Source of the DNA: Crossaster papposus
Lineage: Eukaryota; Echinodermata; Asteroidea; Velatida; Solasteridae
Assembly: GCA_037893245.1 (NCBI GenBank)
Contig: JBAIAA010000011.1
Span: forward strand, 1 to 64,000
DNA length: 64,000 bases
Reading direction: 5' to 3'
Both the position numbers and the translations under genes were made by a program. This document shows, piece by piece, positions 50,582 to 62,699 of the stretch. Within the stretch, counting starts at the first letter, position 1. Each line of letters opens with the position of its first letter. The notes under the pieces are model-generated. The model did no database searches. It was given only the letters and a program-made list of their open reading frames with translations, and was not told the origin of the DNA.

Positions 50582-53500
50582 ATAATAATAATAATAATAA
50601 TAAAAAGGCATTTATATGGCGCTCTACAAAGAACACAGCGCCTCACATCAAACACAGAATTAAATACTATGAAATACAGAAAATGCAGTAAAACAAACAA
50701 ATCATAAGCTGGGGAATAGGTAGGTTTTGAGTTGGCACTTGAAGGTCGCAGTAGATGTCGCTTCCCTGATAGCACACGGCAGCTTGTTCCACAATTTAGG
50801 GGCAACAACAAAGAATGAACTGTCCCGAGCCTTCTTTTTGGATCGCGGAACAATCAGCCAAGTGACATCAGTAGAAGAGCGAAGCCCCCTGCGACTTCCA
50901 GGCCCCTCAGTATTATATACATTTAGACCGACAGAAATGTAACTTGGAGATTGCCGTTTGAAAAATTTATAAACAAACAGGAGAATTTTGAAAGTGATTC
51001 TTTCCTTGACGGGGAGCCAGTGAAGTGAGCACAGTAATTGAGCTGATGAGAATTTATCTCTAGCGCATGCAAACACAAGACGCGCAGCTTTGTTTTGAAG
51101 GCGCTGTACTCGTCTGAGGTCCACTTCCCTGGCTCCGTATAACAATGAGTTGGCATAATCAATGCGTGAAAGAACCAATGATCTGACAGCATTATGACAA
51201 GCATCCTTGGTGAGGAAACGGCGTATACGCCACAGATTGCGAATATGAAAATTCACACTTCTGCAGACTGTACTGACGTGTTTGTTCATTAACACGGATG
51301 AGTCAAGAGTAACCCCAAGATTGTTTACAGTGGTAGATGGATTCATGCAAATGTCTCCAACTCTTAATACAAGATTAGGTAAAGTACTGATGACCTTCGG
51401 GGAACCAAAAACAAAACATTATGTTTTGTTTTGATTAAGCTGCAGCTTGTTTTGCACCATCCAGGTATTAATCTTAGAAATACACGTGGACAGAATAAAA
51501 AGAGCACGATTGGAATCACCTGCAACTTTGGGATCAAATTTAATATAGAGTTGGGTGTCATCAGCGTAAACATGAAAATTGACATAGTATTCTCTTATAA
51601 TATCACCAACTGGATGAGTATACATGGTAAAGCAGTACTGTGGTCCAATGACGGAGCCCTGAGGTACTGAGAAACTGAGAAAATGCTCAACAGATTTGGC
51701 ATTCCTAATGGACACTCTGGTACGACGTTCATTGAGATACGACCTAAACCAAGATTTAGCAGTACCTGTAATGCCAAAACAAGTCTGTATTCTATCAATA
51801 AATATGCCATGGTCAACGGTATCAAATGCACATGTCAAGTAATACCAGGAGAATAACTTTGTTTTTGTCAAGGGATTCCAGGATGTCATTTTTCACCTTG
51901 AGCAAAGCAGTCTCGGTACTGTGGTGAGCTTTGTATAAGCTGATTTGAACGGATCACCGAGATTATTGTTATTAACATGATTGGTAACTTGACATGAAGC
52001 GGCCTTTTCGATAACTTTGCCAATGAATTTGATGTTGGAAATGGGACGATAACTCCTAAGAACATTATAATCTAGTCCGGGCTTTTTTAGAATGGGGGTA
52101 ATGATGGACTGTTTGAAGGTTTCAGGGAAAACACCAGATGCAAGAGAAGCGTTGATGATTCTAGTAATGATCGGTAACAGACTGGGCAGACAGCTCTTGA
52201 TAAGCCATGTGGGTAATGTGTCAAGAGAACAAGACTTGTTAGGAAAGTGCCTTATAAGTTTGTCGACATCAGATTTAGTGAGGGGATTGAAATTGTGCAT
52301 ATTATTAATGCAAGAATCAGAAAAATGCTGACATGGCATAATAAAATCTGAAGACATAGAAATTTGAGAGACATCAGTTCTAATTTGCTCAACTTTACCA
52401 ATGAAGGAAGACAACAAGTTATTCGCAAGTTCGGTGTCAGAGCTACATGCAGGCAGTTTCTTGGCACAGTTATTCAAAAGACCATTTATAGTGGTTTACA
52501 TGTCCTTGGGACTGGCACTGGAAAATTTGTCAGAGTAGTACGCTTTCTTGGCATCAGCAATCAGCATCTGTACGCAGTTCTTTTGTTGAATAAACACATC
52601 ATGGTCAGTGTCCAGATGACTTTTACTCCATTTGCGTTCAAGCCGTCTGCGGAATCGCCTTTCTTTGTGGATAGTGTCATTGTACCAGGGTAACCTGGAC
52701 TTGATCGTGCGAACTCTGGTGGTCAAAGGGCAGACCTCATTAAGCAATGATGTAGTGATGGACTCATATGCACCAGACAGAAGATTAGGATCATCTTCTG
52801 TCAGCGAAGTAACTTCAAGGCGATCATCAAGTAGATTCAGGAACAGCTGTAGGTCGATCTTTTCATAATCTCGAGATGTGCTAATGACCTTCAAGGGAGT
52901 CGGTTTTTCAAGCATAAAACAACATTGAATGATCAGAGTAAAGTACAGGATGTGTGTGCCACTCTTGCACGATGTCATCATCGATGCGGGAGATTAGTAA
53001 ATCAAGAATGTGGCCATGTTTATAAGTGGAACCAGTAATGTGTTGTTGGAAACCAAAGGCAGAGAGAGTGGAGAGGAACTGCTTAGCATCCCATTTGTCA
53101 GGAGTATCAATATGAAGGTTGAAGTCACCCAGTAACACCAACTGGCAAGGAAGAATTGAAAGTTCATCAAGGAATTTCTCAAACTCAATTAAGAAGTCTG
53201 AAGTCGTGAAACTATTTGCAGGGGATGGCGGAGGGCGATAAATGGCAACAAACTGAAAAGAGTTTCTCTTATTTGCAACACTGGTGTGTTCAAAGTTAAC
53301 TGTTTCAAAACCAGAAGGAGTAATGAGCAAGTCAAGAGCCTTCTTAAGAAGAACACCAATACCGCCACCAGGTTTGGAATTTTTGCGAGGAATATTAAGA
53401 AAGTCATAACCAGGGGGAGTACATTCCCCAGCTACGACTGTGTCATTTTCCGCAAGCCAGGTTTCAGTTAAGAACATGATGTCCACATCATTCTCTAATA

Positions 53501-54365
53501 TATAGTCAACAAGTATATCCGACTTGTTCCGTAGTGAGTTTGCATTCCAGGTGTGAACATTCAGATTTGCGTGTGGCTTAGCCCAGTCATCAAAGGTTTG
53601 AGGTCGGGGGATTTCTTCCTATGTGTCGTTTAGTGTCAATTCTGGTATTGGGATATTGCAGAGGTATGGTATGTCGAGCTGAACCAACAAGATATCTTAG
53701 GTTGTGTTGAACAATAGATACATTATGCCTACCCGTACCCCCTCGCTGTCCACGGTGACGCCATCGCTTTCGTCTTCGGAGTCGTTGGTGTCAATTGTGG
53801 CCCATGGACTGGTAGATGATGAGTCAGGCATGGCTGGCGCAGGAGGTTAAGGGAATTTAAAGTTTTGCAGGTTTCCAACGGCAACGGACATTTCGAAAAG
53901 TTAGTACTCAGCCCATACAAAAAGATGGTTGTATACTGAAAACGATGCGTTGAAGTCCACAATGGATGGGTGGTATCGTATGGGGAACGATTGTTCATCA
54001 TCATTATTGTTAGGCACTGGACCGGTTGACTCACAATAGGAAGATCCACGTACATCAATTAAATGACAGTTATCAATACAATAGGACGAGCTGTCAATGG
54101 AGAACTGGCGTCTATGACTGTTCTACACGTATATACACTTGAGTATTGGTACAAACACGACACCAAAAACAACCCAAAAATACCTCGGATTGGTAGCCGA
54201 TGGTCAAAATCCAATAGGCTCATGGTGCTCTATAGATCTAATCACGAACGTCGTCAGAAGTTGACCGGTAGGAAATCAATATAGTACAAAAACAGAGAAA
54301 ACAGAGACATTTTAGGGAGAGCAATAGCGAAAGCTGCCACATGGCGCTGCACACATTGCTTTTGA
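50582..54365 (-). mobile_element. Nearly full-length L2/CR1-like LINE nested in another LINE
   Basis: On the - strand the APE endonuclease starts near 53570 (NVHTWNANSLRNKSDILVDY, MFLTETWLAEND, LLGDFNLHIDTPD, YSDHSML). RT follows (RPISNIKFIGKVIEKA, AFDTVDHGIFIDRIQ, SFSVPQGSVIGP, YADDTQLYIKFDP) and then the C-terminal domain (NNLGVTLDSS, LVLSRIDYANSLLYG, LHWLPVKERI). A stop at about 52483 and frameshifts near 51890 and 51400 break the frame. The 3' end is TATAAATGCC followed by (ATT)n at 50582-50602. The 5' part (53600-54365) is probably the 5' region and ORF1 remnant. Confidence 0.85.
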
Positions 54366-55507
54366 CTTAATGACTTTGTTAAATCGTCTGATGTAGGTTA
54401 TTTTTATTTATTTTATTTGCTGATGATTCTAATTTATGTATTTCCAATAGTAATTTGACTACTCTCACCGACACAGTTAATTATGAGTTAAATTCTATCT
54501 GTTAATAAGTTATCACTTAATATTAAGAAAACCAACTATACATGTATTAGTAATACTTCTTGTAATCTCCCCTTCAACATATCAATTGATGACACGATCA
54601 TAGAAAAAAACAGAGTATCTTTAATTTCTTGGATATTTCATAGATTCAAAATTAAAATGGACTAATCACATAGATTATTTATCCAAAATTGTTGCTAGAA
54701 AAATAGGCGTTATAAACAAGATCAAATAGATTATCCTTTCTACAATCTTAGTTTGTCTGTACAATACATTAATATTGTCATATCTTAGCAATGGTATTCT
54801 AGCCTGGGAAGCATGTTCCCTCAGTAATCTTAACAGATTTTTCCTTTTACAAAAAACAGGCTCTTAGAACTATTATTTTTTTCTGATTTCAATGATCATA
54901 TTGACCCCTTTTTTTCCAAACACAAGATTTTAAAATTAAAGACATTTATTTGTATCAGCTTGGGTCTCTCATGTACCAATCTGTACTTGGTATCCTACCA
55001 TCTTCTATAAATTCCATTTTCGTCCGGAATTGCGAAGTTAATTCTCATTATACTTTTCAATTCTCTAATTTTCATCTTCCATTCACTTGTACATCCTTAT
55101 AAAAAAAAAACTATTAAATACGAGGGACCCAGGCTGTGGAATTCTTTTAATGAGAACCTGAAAATGTCGAGATATTCGTCAACTTTTAAACGGAATTATA
55201 AATCAGTCTTGTTGGCTAATTATTGTGATCCCATGTAACTTATTAATTTCAAGGTTCTGTAATTATGGTACACATCTAACTTGTACGCTGGCATGTAATA
55301 TACGTGTACTATCTCTGTCTATTGTTTGTTTTGTTTTGTGTTATACGTTTAAAGTAATTTAAACTTGTATGGGGGGCCCACGATTACAAGCTTTGCTTCT
55401 TAATGGGTCTCTCTAAAGTTTTACTTTCTGTATGCCAAGGACTTGTTTGTATAATTGCCATAATCAAAATGTGTGACGCTGTGGAAATAAAATGAACAAT
55501 GAACAAT
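54366..55507 (+). mobile_element. LINE RT, C-terminal half and 3' end
   Basis: It resumes with LNDFVKSSDVGYF and, after a one-base shift, the catalytic FADDSNLCISNSNLTTLTD, then NKLSLNIKKTNYT, KWTNHIDYLSKIVARKIG and LSYLSNGILAWEACS. Many stops follow. The 3' end has a TGAACAA repeat tail at about 55490-55507. Together with 50160-50581 it forms one 5'-truncated LINE. Confidence 0.8.
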
Positions 55508-55544
55508 TTCCGACATCGTAAGATGTTTCTTTGGTTGTTGTGAG

Positions 55545-55717
55545 TGTTGTATTATGTCGTGTTATCATGAACTACAAGTTGTTGTGTTATCACGAACTAC
55601 AAGTGACTAAAGAATAAAGGGTTCGAAGATGGCAACCCCCTATTCACGAGTTTACAGTTAAACGGTGAGTTCGTTCCATGATCATATTTACTAGTGTAAA
55701 GGACCCTAAACATAACA
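55545..55717 (+). repeat. 5' LTR
   Basis: 173 bp. It contains AATAAAGGG at about 55614. It differs from the 3' LTR at only about three positions (GGCAACC/GGCAGCC, an extra T, ATTCAC/ATTCCC). Confidence 0.93.
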
Positions 55718-55882
55718 TGGTGGCAGCGCTGGGTCTAGTAAATATCAGAGGACTTAATCAATGAGGATTTTGTCACGATTTATGTTTTAATCACACCACA
55801 AAAGACAGTTAGAAAGTCAAGTTAGAAGTGCGTCGATAGTTTGTTTGTCACTGTGTGAATCGCTACGTGAGTACACCGCACG

Positions 55883-58800
55883 ATGGCGCAATCTTCAGTG
55901 GGGGCGCCCTCCATGTTGATCGGTCAGTTGGATCAATACGACCAGGTGGAGGATATAAAGAATTATCTTGAGAGACTTGAACTGTACTTCATAGCCAATG
56001 ACATACCTTCGGTTAAGAAATCTGCAGTACTCCTGAGTGTGGTTGGACCTACAGTTTACAGGACTGTGAAAAGTTTGTCGGAACCAAGCCCGGTATCAGA
56101 ACAATCATACAAAGAACTGTGTGATCTGCTCATTTCACACTATGGCCCTAAGCGGTTGGTCATAGCAGAACGGTTCCGCTTCTACAAACGCAACCAGAAG
56201 GATGGAGAGACAGTTGCCCAGTACGCAGTGGAACTACAGACATTGGCAGGCCTATGTAAATTTGGGGCATTCCTTGATGATGCACTACGACATCGGCTGG
56301 TTTATGGCATTTCCAGTCAATACACCCAAAAACATCTGCTGACAAAAGATGGACTGACCTTCCAAAAAGTTGTTGAAGTTGCCAAAACCCTAGAAACGGC
56401 AACAAAAGATTTGAAGGAAATCAAATCGAGTGGAGAGGAAGCTGCCGTGCAGGCTGTTTCCCACAAAGCAAGTACGCCTGGAGGAAACAGATACAAACCA
56501 ACAAAGCCAACCTCTGAAGAAAAACTTTGTAACAATTGCGGCTATGACATGTCGCATAAGTCATGCCCAGCCAAGGGGCGAACCTGTAACAACTGCAAGA
56601 AGGTTGGACATTTTTCAAAGGTGTGCAGATCTTCACGTAAACAAATGAGGGCAGTCCTCCAATCAGATGATGACGAAAGTTACGAAAGAGATGACAGTGA
56701 TTTCTTCGTCGGTGCCATTAACCACGAAACGCTGCAAATAGATGATGTTTGGAAACAAAATCTCTACCTCCATGGCAAGTGCGTGTCCTTCCTGTTGGAC
56801 ACTGGTTCGGAGGTGAACATTTTGCCGAACACGATCTTCCAATCCCTCAACATTGTAGACAAGACACTGGACCGATCATCCACACGCCTATCTGGATTTT
56901 TTGGTGGTAAAGCGACACCACTAGGCCAAACCAGACTGATATGCCAGGTGAAGGACAAAACGCAGACATTGATGTTTTTGATCCTCGAACAAGGCTCCCC
57001 CGTCCTTGGAAAGAAAGCTTGTGAGGCACTTGGTCTGCTACAACGCGTTTACTCTCTGATCAGCGACGATAGTGTCTTTGAGGGCCCAGGGTGTATGCGG
57101 GGGCACCCGGCACAAATAAAACTCTCCAAGGATTCGACACCCTACTGCGTAAACGCTCCTCGACGTATCCCCATTCCTCTCCTTCCCCAACTCAAAGAAG
57201 AGCTTGAAAAAATGGAGACACAGGGAATTGTACAACGTGTCACTGAACCAACAGCCTGGTGTTCACCCATAGTCATTGCACCAAAGAAAAACGGTAGCAT
57301 AAGACTGTGTGTAGACTTACGACAGCTAAATAAATCTGTTATGCGAGAGCGATTCATCATACCAACTATTGAAGAAGTTCTGGGTAGAATTTCTGGAGCA
57401 CAAGTCTTCTCGCTACTGGACGCAAAACACGGGTTCTAGCAAGTTCCCCTGGCAGAAGAGAGTCAGCGTCTTACGACATTCATCACGCCATATGGTCGTT
57501 TTTGCTTCAAGCGTTTGCCATTCGGCATAACTTCCGCTCCGGAGATATACCAGCGGATCATGTGTGATCTTCTCTCAGGACTACCAGGTGTCGTCGTCTA
57601 CATGGACCATGTGTTGATAACCGGCAAGACCAAAGAGGAACATGATGAACGACTCCAGCAAGTTCTACAAATTGTTCAGAAAGCCGGTCTAAAGCTGAAC
57701 AAAGATAAGTGCAAGATTGCTCAGACACAGGTTGATTTTCTTGGAATGAAGCTTGACAAAGATGGTGTGCATCCTGACCCTGCTAAAGTAGCAGCAATTA
57801 TCCAGATGACCCCACCGACTAGTAGAGAGGAAGTGAAACGCCTGATGGGAATGGTGAACTGGCTAACACGTTTTGTTCCCAATGCATCCACGGTTGCAGC
57901 ACCAATCAATGACCTACTAAAGAGTAATGTCGACTGGATTTGGGGTCCGTCGCAACAGTCGTCGTTTCGTAGTCTCAAGAGACTGTTGACATCAGCACCA
58001 ACACTGGCGCTCTACGATACATCACGAGAGACAATGGTAAGCTCAGACGCAAGCAGTTATGTGATTGGAGGCTGTATCCTCCAACGCCACAATGAACAGT
58101 GGAAACCTGTTGCGTACTGCTCTAGAAGTCTTACCTCAGCAGAAAAACGATAAGCCCAAATAGAAAAGGAACTGATAGCATCAGTGTGGTCATGTGAAAG
58201 GTTTTATGTATATTTCAGAGGCCTTCACTTCACAGTGGAAACAGACCACAAGCCACTTATTCCTCAAATTAACAACAAGGATCTCTGTGACGTTCCCCTG
58301 AGGTGTCAGCGTCTGCTCATGCGCTTGATGAAGTACAAATGCACAGCTGTGTATACACCAGGGACATTTCTTGTTGTAGCTGACGCCCTCTCAAGAGAAC
58401 CCTTGAAATCAACAGAAGATGGGACCGATTATCTTGAAGAGGACATATAGAGGCCCACATTGACATGATCACAAAGAACTGGCCAGTTTCCAAAGGGAAA
58501 CTTGCAGAGATAAAGCACGAGACTGCTCTTGACGACAGCTTGAAACATGTTAAATCTTACGTCACGAGTGGATGGCCTAAGTATACGAAAGATCTTGAAT
58601 CTGCAATTGTTCTTCGTTACTGGGAGGAACAAGACAAAATTAGTGAGATTGATGGCGTCCTGACATATGGTGACCGCATCATAATCCCAGTAAAGATGCG
58701 ACAAGACATGCTGACAAAAATACATGCGGGTCACCAAGGAATCTCCAAATGCAGACTCCGTGCTAGCCAAGCAGTCTGGTGGCCAAGTATTGGCACTGAT

Positions 58801-59741
58801 ATAGCCCAATATGTCAAGATGTGTGATCACTGCCAACAGAAACAATCAGCCCAAAAAGCTGAACCACTGATCTCATCGCCACTGCCAGAGAGGCCATGGC
58901 AACGAGTAGCATGTGACTTAGCTGATGTGAAGGGAAAGCAGTTCATTGTGCTTGTGGATTGTTACTCCAAATGGATCGAAGTCCATCACCTTCATAAGAC
59001 AAACATCACTGACTATCATCAACTACTTGAAAGGAACATTTGCACGATATGGAATACCTGAGGTGGTTATGACAGATAACGGACCGCAATTCTTAAGTGA
59101 ATTCAAGGAGTTATCGAAGGAGTATGACTTCACACATGTCACATCCAGCCCTCACTACCCGCAAGCTAATGGTCCAGCGGAAAAGGCAGTCCACATCGCA
59201 AAGATGATTCTACGCCAGACTGATCCTGTCCTGGCATTGATGACCTACCGTTCCACACCTATCCCAGCTCTTGGTGTGTCTCCTTCACGACTTATGATGG
59301 GACGTGAAATGCGCACAACACTGCCAATTCTACCACACAATCTTCGTCCTAAGATTGCCAGCTACAAGCAGCTTGCAGAAAGCCGACAAACTGTACAAAT
59401 CCAAGAGTGAATCATGTTTCATTCGAACTCATGGTGCAAAACAACTGGATGAACTGAAACCAGGAGACAATGTTCGGATCAGCACCAAATCAGGATGGAG
59501 CAATGTGGGAGAAGTATTGCGAAAGGCTGGACCACCACGTTCTTACATCATCCAAGTTGATGGTGCAGAGTATCGTCGGAACAGACGTCACATACTGCAT
59601 GTTCCCAAACCACTGGAACCTGTCCTTGACGAGTTGATCCCTCATCATGATTGCAACCCTAAGGATCATCAACAAACCCAGACCAGACCCCATCGCTCAA
59701 TGAACACTCCTGCATGGCACAAGGACTATGTCATGCAATAA
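55883..59741 (+). pseudogene. Ty3-type Gag-Pol polyprotein, multiply disrupted
   Basis: The ATG at 55883 opens gag, with knuckles CNNCGYDMSHKSCPAKG and CNNCKKVGHFSKVC, then a protease with LLDTGSEVNILP. RT starts LCVDLRQLNKSVMRE and stops at a TAG (57437-57439) in KHGF-stop-QVPL, where Trp is usual. RT continues KRLPFGITSAPEIYQ, but the catalytic motif is YMDH, not YxDD (57599-57610). A second stop (TAA, 58151-58153) lies in RNase H at EKR-stop-AQIEKEL. A 2-bp AT insertion at about 58445 shifts the frame. Integrase has an HHCC-type zinc region (HAGHQG, CDHCQQ) and DDE residues in LVDCYSKW, MTDNGPQF and PQANGPAEKAV. More frameshifts occur near 59030 and 59390. It ends with a chromodomain-less basic tail at 59741. 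Confidence 0.93.
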
Positions 59742-59878
59742 GAGCTGAGATGTCATACATTCTGAACTCTGAACTCTGAACTCTGAACTCTCGCTTATCA
59801 ATACTCCCAAGATCATTTAAGTTTGTTTAACTTTTTGTTATGCTAACAAGTTTGTTCTCTTTTAAGAAAAGGGGGAGA

Positions 59879-60050
59879 TGTTGTATTATGTCGTGTTATC
59901 ATGAACTACAAGTTGTTGTGTTATCACGAACTACAAGTGACTAAAGAATAAAGGGTTCGAAGATGGCAGCCCCCATTCCCGAGTTTACAGTTAAACGGTG
60001 AGTTCGTTCCATGATCATATTTACTAGTGTAAAGGACCCTAAACATAACA
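59879..60050 (+). repeat. 3' LTR
   Basis: 172 bp, about 98% identical by eye to the 5' LTR. It is preceded by the polypurine tract and by four copies of TGAACTC at about 59762-59790. Confidence 0.93.
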
Positions 60051-60055
60051 GTGAG

Positions 60056-60480
60056 GAAGATCGGGTGGTCTGCAGCTTGATAAATCAGCAAAACCATGAT
60101 GTCGATGTCCTCAGCCCTCACCTCAACAGGGGAATCTCTTACCTCATATAGAGCTCAGTGCCTGAACGATAGAGGTGTCCGGGCGAATCAAAATGTCGCA
60201 GCAATTGTTTGTTTCTGGTGATCATGGTCCTTGGTGGAGCTGCCGTATCCGTCAAAGACCACAGTGATCTTAAGGCACTGTCTCCCCATGGACTTTACAA
60301 ACTGGAGGGAGCTCTCGTCGATGTCTTTTCAAGTTAGGTTAGCCTTCTATCTGATGTTGTACAAGAGCCACCCACCCTCAATTAACCAGGCCCGTGCAGG
60401 GGTGTTGTTCAACGGGTTCCACAAATGCTTGAGGAGACATTCCCTTAGTGTGGTTTTGACCCTAGAACATTTTAGAGGGT
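60056..60480 (-). pseudogene. Uncharacterised repetitive protein family, middle fragment
   Basis: The - strand reads GGWLLYNI, then SLQFVKSMGRQCLKITVVFD-GYGSSTKDHDHQ, and, after stops and a gap, SPVEVRAEDIDIMVLLIYQA-ADHPIFLT. It is cut at the GTGAG target site of the LTR element; the sense appears to resume on the far side at about 55539-55508 as TTTKETSYDVGN. The paired Asp-containing blocks recall PIN/XPG-type nucleases, but that is only an inference. Same family as 49893-50159. Confidence 0.5.
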
Positions 60481-60876
60481 GCGTTCGTTTAGCTCACCCG
60501 GGGCGCCCCGGGTAAGCCCCGCGCCGTTCTTTTAGCTCTGACGTGTACTCGTGGCTAGGCACGGGTCAGCCACTAGAAACCCTGCTCCCGTAGCAGGGTC
60601 TCTGGTGGAATAACGTCACACGCATGCGTAGTCGAGTCGACGACGTCTAGGGCGGCGTAAAGATGGCGGAAAGGTAAATATTTTGTTGCAAAATATTCCG
60701 ATTTTTTTGTTATTTTGTAGGTTTTTGTTTGTTGTAGAATTGAAATGCATGCAACTAAAAAATACAACCATGCAGAACATTTAGTGCGAAAACACGAGTG
60801 CGTTCGATTACCTTTCCCTCGTGCCATCCCCGAGTGTTAACCCTAACTCCCCCGGGTAAGCTAATCGAACGCACCC
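60477..60876. mobile_element. MITE with GGGTGCGTTCG termini
   Basis: A 400-bp element with ends GGGTGCGTTCGTTTAGCTCA and its near inverse AGCTAATCGAACGCACCC, followed inward by CCCGGG on both sides. The termini resemble hAT-type ends, but no clear 8-bp duplication is seen. Confidence 0.65.
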
Positions 60877-60889
60877 ACTGTGGATGTAT

Positions 60890-61135
60890 TCCTATATTAA
60901 TGATTATTTGTTGTCAATATATAATTGTTTCTAAGTTTTCCAATTTTGGCGGCTATTTTGGACGCCATTATGAATTAATTTGGGAAGGAATAAATTGAGA
61001 GGTGTTTGTAGACACCTACCCGAAAACATTGGTGAAGAAAGCTATTGGTAAGCTATTTTTTCACAGTTTATCAAATTATAAAATGACCTAACTATTTAGG
61101 AAATTGTTTTTACAAGCGTTTGGCGGACGGACCAC
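60890..61135 (-). repeat. Dispersed repeat, inverted copy of 46380-46620
   Basis: See 46380-46620. The copies are in opposite orientation and diverged by substitutions and short indels. Confidence 0.7.
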
Positions 61136-61838
61136 CGGTAAGGTTTAATCGTAAATATTTAAATGATGATTATCGTTTTCATACTACGAGATGATGACCA
61201 CAGCGTCATTCAAGCCTGTGTAATTTCACCCACGATCCCGACTGAGTCTAGGAACATATTATATTATTATAGGTTAAGATTTTTCGGCGTGTCTCGCGTG
61301 ATTTTGCAACTGACTGACAATCAACGCTCGCGACAAGGCCATTTAGAATTGATTTTTAGGTTAACTTCACTCAGGATTAAAACTGAAATTGGTCAGGAGG
61401 GGAATTTCTAATATGTATTTCATATAAACACGTCGCACGTTTACATAAATACAGTGCACGAATTGTTATCGGAGACGTCATCATTATTAGTCGGGAGCCA
61501 CTACAGGTTTTTGTTACGACGCTAGAGCGCTTATAGGTGGCATGCAATACCTCAGTAGCTTTTATGTCGTGTAAAGTTTGCGTGCAAATCAATGCAGTCG
61601 TGTGAATTTTGTGTGAAACTTGTTTGGAAAATACCCTTTTTGTTTACTGTCCCTCAGTTGCCATGGGTTTGCTTGCGTGTATAGAATACAATTGAACATC
61701 TGCATATTAAGGCGGTGCAGGAAGATGGCATTTTGAAACCGTCTTCGGTTCCGGTTGCGCTTGTTTGCAATTTTATCAGCAAAGTCGTCGCATATGGTTT
61801 ATAATTTACGGCGGTCAATTTGTGGTTTTCTCGTCAAA
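61136..61838. other. 5' flank of the candidate exon at 61839
   Basis: No gene is recognised. An 82-codon + frame (61163-61411) has no domain. The region would hold the promoter of the gene starting at 61839 if that exon is real. Confidence 0.3.
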
Positions 61839-61890
61839 ATGGAAGGAATTCTCGGGCCAATGTTGCTTGCTGCCATATTTGCTTTAGATG
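61839..61890 (+). CDS. Candidate signal-peptide first exon
   Basis: The ATG opens MEGILGPMLLAAIFALD, a hydrophobic signal-peptide-like core, and the exon ends GAT-G at a strong donor, G|GTAAGTTA, in phase 1. Exon size (52 nt), phase and hydrophobic design match exon 1 of the F5/8C gene (46 nt, phase 1). The rest of the gene would lie downstream, probably beyond the window, and no further exon was recognised up to 64000. Confidence 0.35.
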
Positions 61891-62699
61891 GTAAGTTATT
61901 TCTGTCGAATTTAATATGTTTTCAAGTAATAAAAAGCACCACAATAATTTTACTCCTGCACGTTGCTGTGCATGAACTGGACGTTTATTGTGCATTTTGT
62001 TTGTATAATTATTTGTACTACACTAACAGGCTAAACACAGGCAGATTTTATGAACTGGCAACGTTTAGAGACCATTTTTTAAATCACAAAATAAGTACCC
62101 GGAAAAGGACAATTACCTCTTTTTTATTTCCCCCAACAATTCTATTGGCCGCATGCTTCCGATGTTGGCGGTCAATGTTGACGAGTTCGCTGTTTACTTT
62201 TCACAACAAAACCCTACCGAGCTAATAAACACGGCATGAATTGTGGCACTAAATATTACTTAAACTGAAATATACTATTTAGTGCGGTGAAAAAAATTGC
62301 CCTGAAACACGGTTTCGTTGTGTACTCTTCGTTCTTATTTATAGCGCCACAAACCTGAAGTCCATAGCTGTCCCTAAACGTACCTCACGATACGCTAGAC
62401 GATCAGACGATCCCCGTGGAGAAAGGGGGTTTAAACCGTTCGGGAAGTGCCATTTAACGAGCTTGACGACCGGTTTAAAGATCCAGTCTTTGCCAAAACT
62501 CGGCACGAGGGGATACGAAAGTTTATAGACAAAAAGATGGTAACAAACTGAACAAAAAGACGAACGATAATCTATATTTGTCAGGAATCATTAATTTATT
62601 TTAATTTTATAACTGGACATGTGACGAGTTATTATCAGGGCCATTTGTAATATATATTTTGAGTAGAAAATAAAGGTATAATCATAAAACGAAAGTACT
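61891..62699. other. Putative intron sequence, no gene recognised
   Basis: It contains a 3' continuation of a 156-codon open frame (61755-62225) that runs through the donor site and is probably chance. No other motif. Confidence 0.35.

Larger units (their letters stand above)
55545..60050 (+). mobile_element. Complete Ty3-type LTR retrotransposon
   Basis: 4506 bp bounded by 173- and 172-bp LTRs (TGTTGTATTATG...CATAACA) and a perfect 5-bp target duplication GTGAG (55540-55544 and 60051-60055). The candidate primer-binding site, TGGTGGCAGCGCTGGG, directly follows the 5' LTR. The polypurine tract AAGAAAAGGGGGAGA precedes the 3' LTR. The gene order gag-PR-RT-RH-IN is that of Ty3-type elements. 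No envelope gene is present. It inserted into the uncharacterised family fragment on the - strand. Confidence 0.95.
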
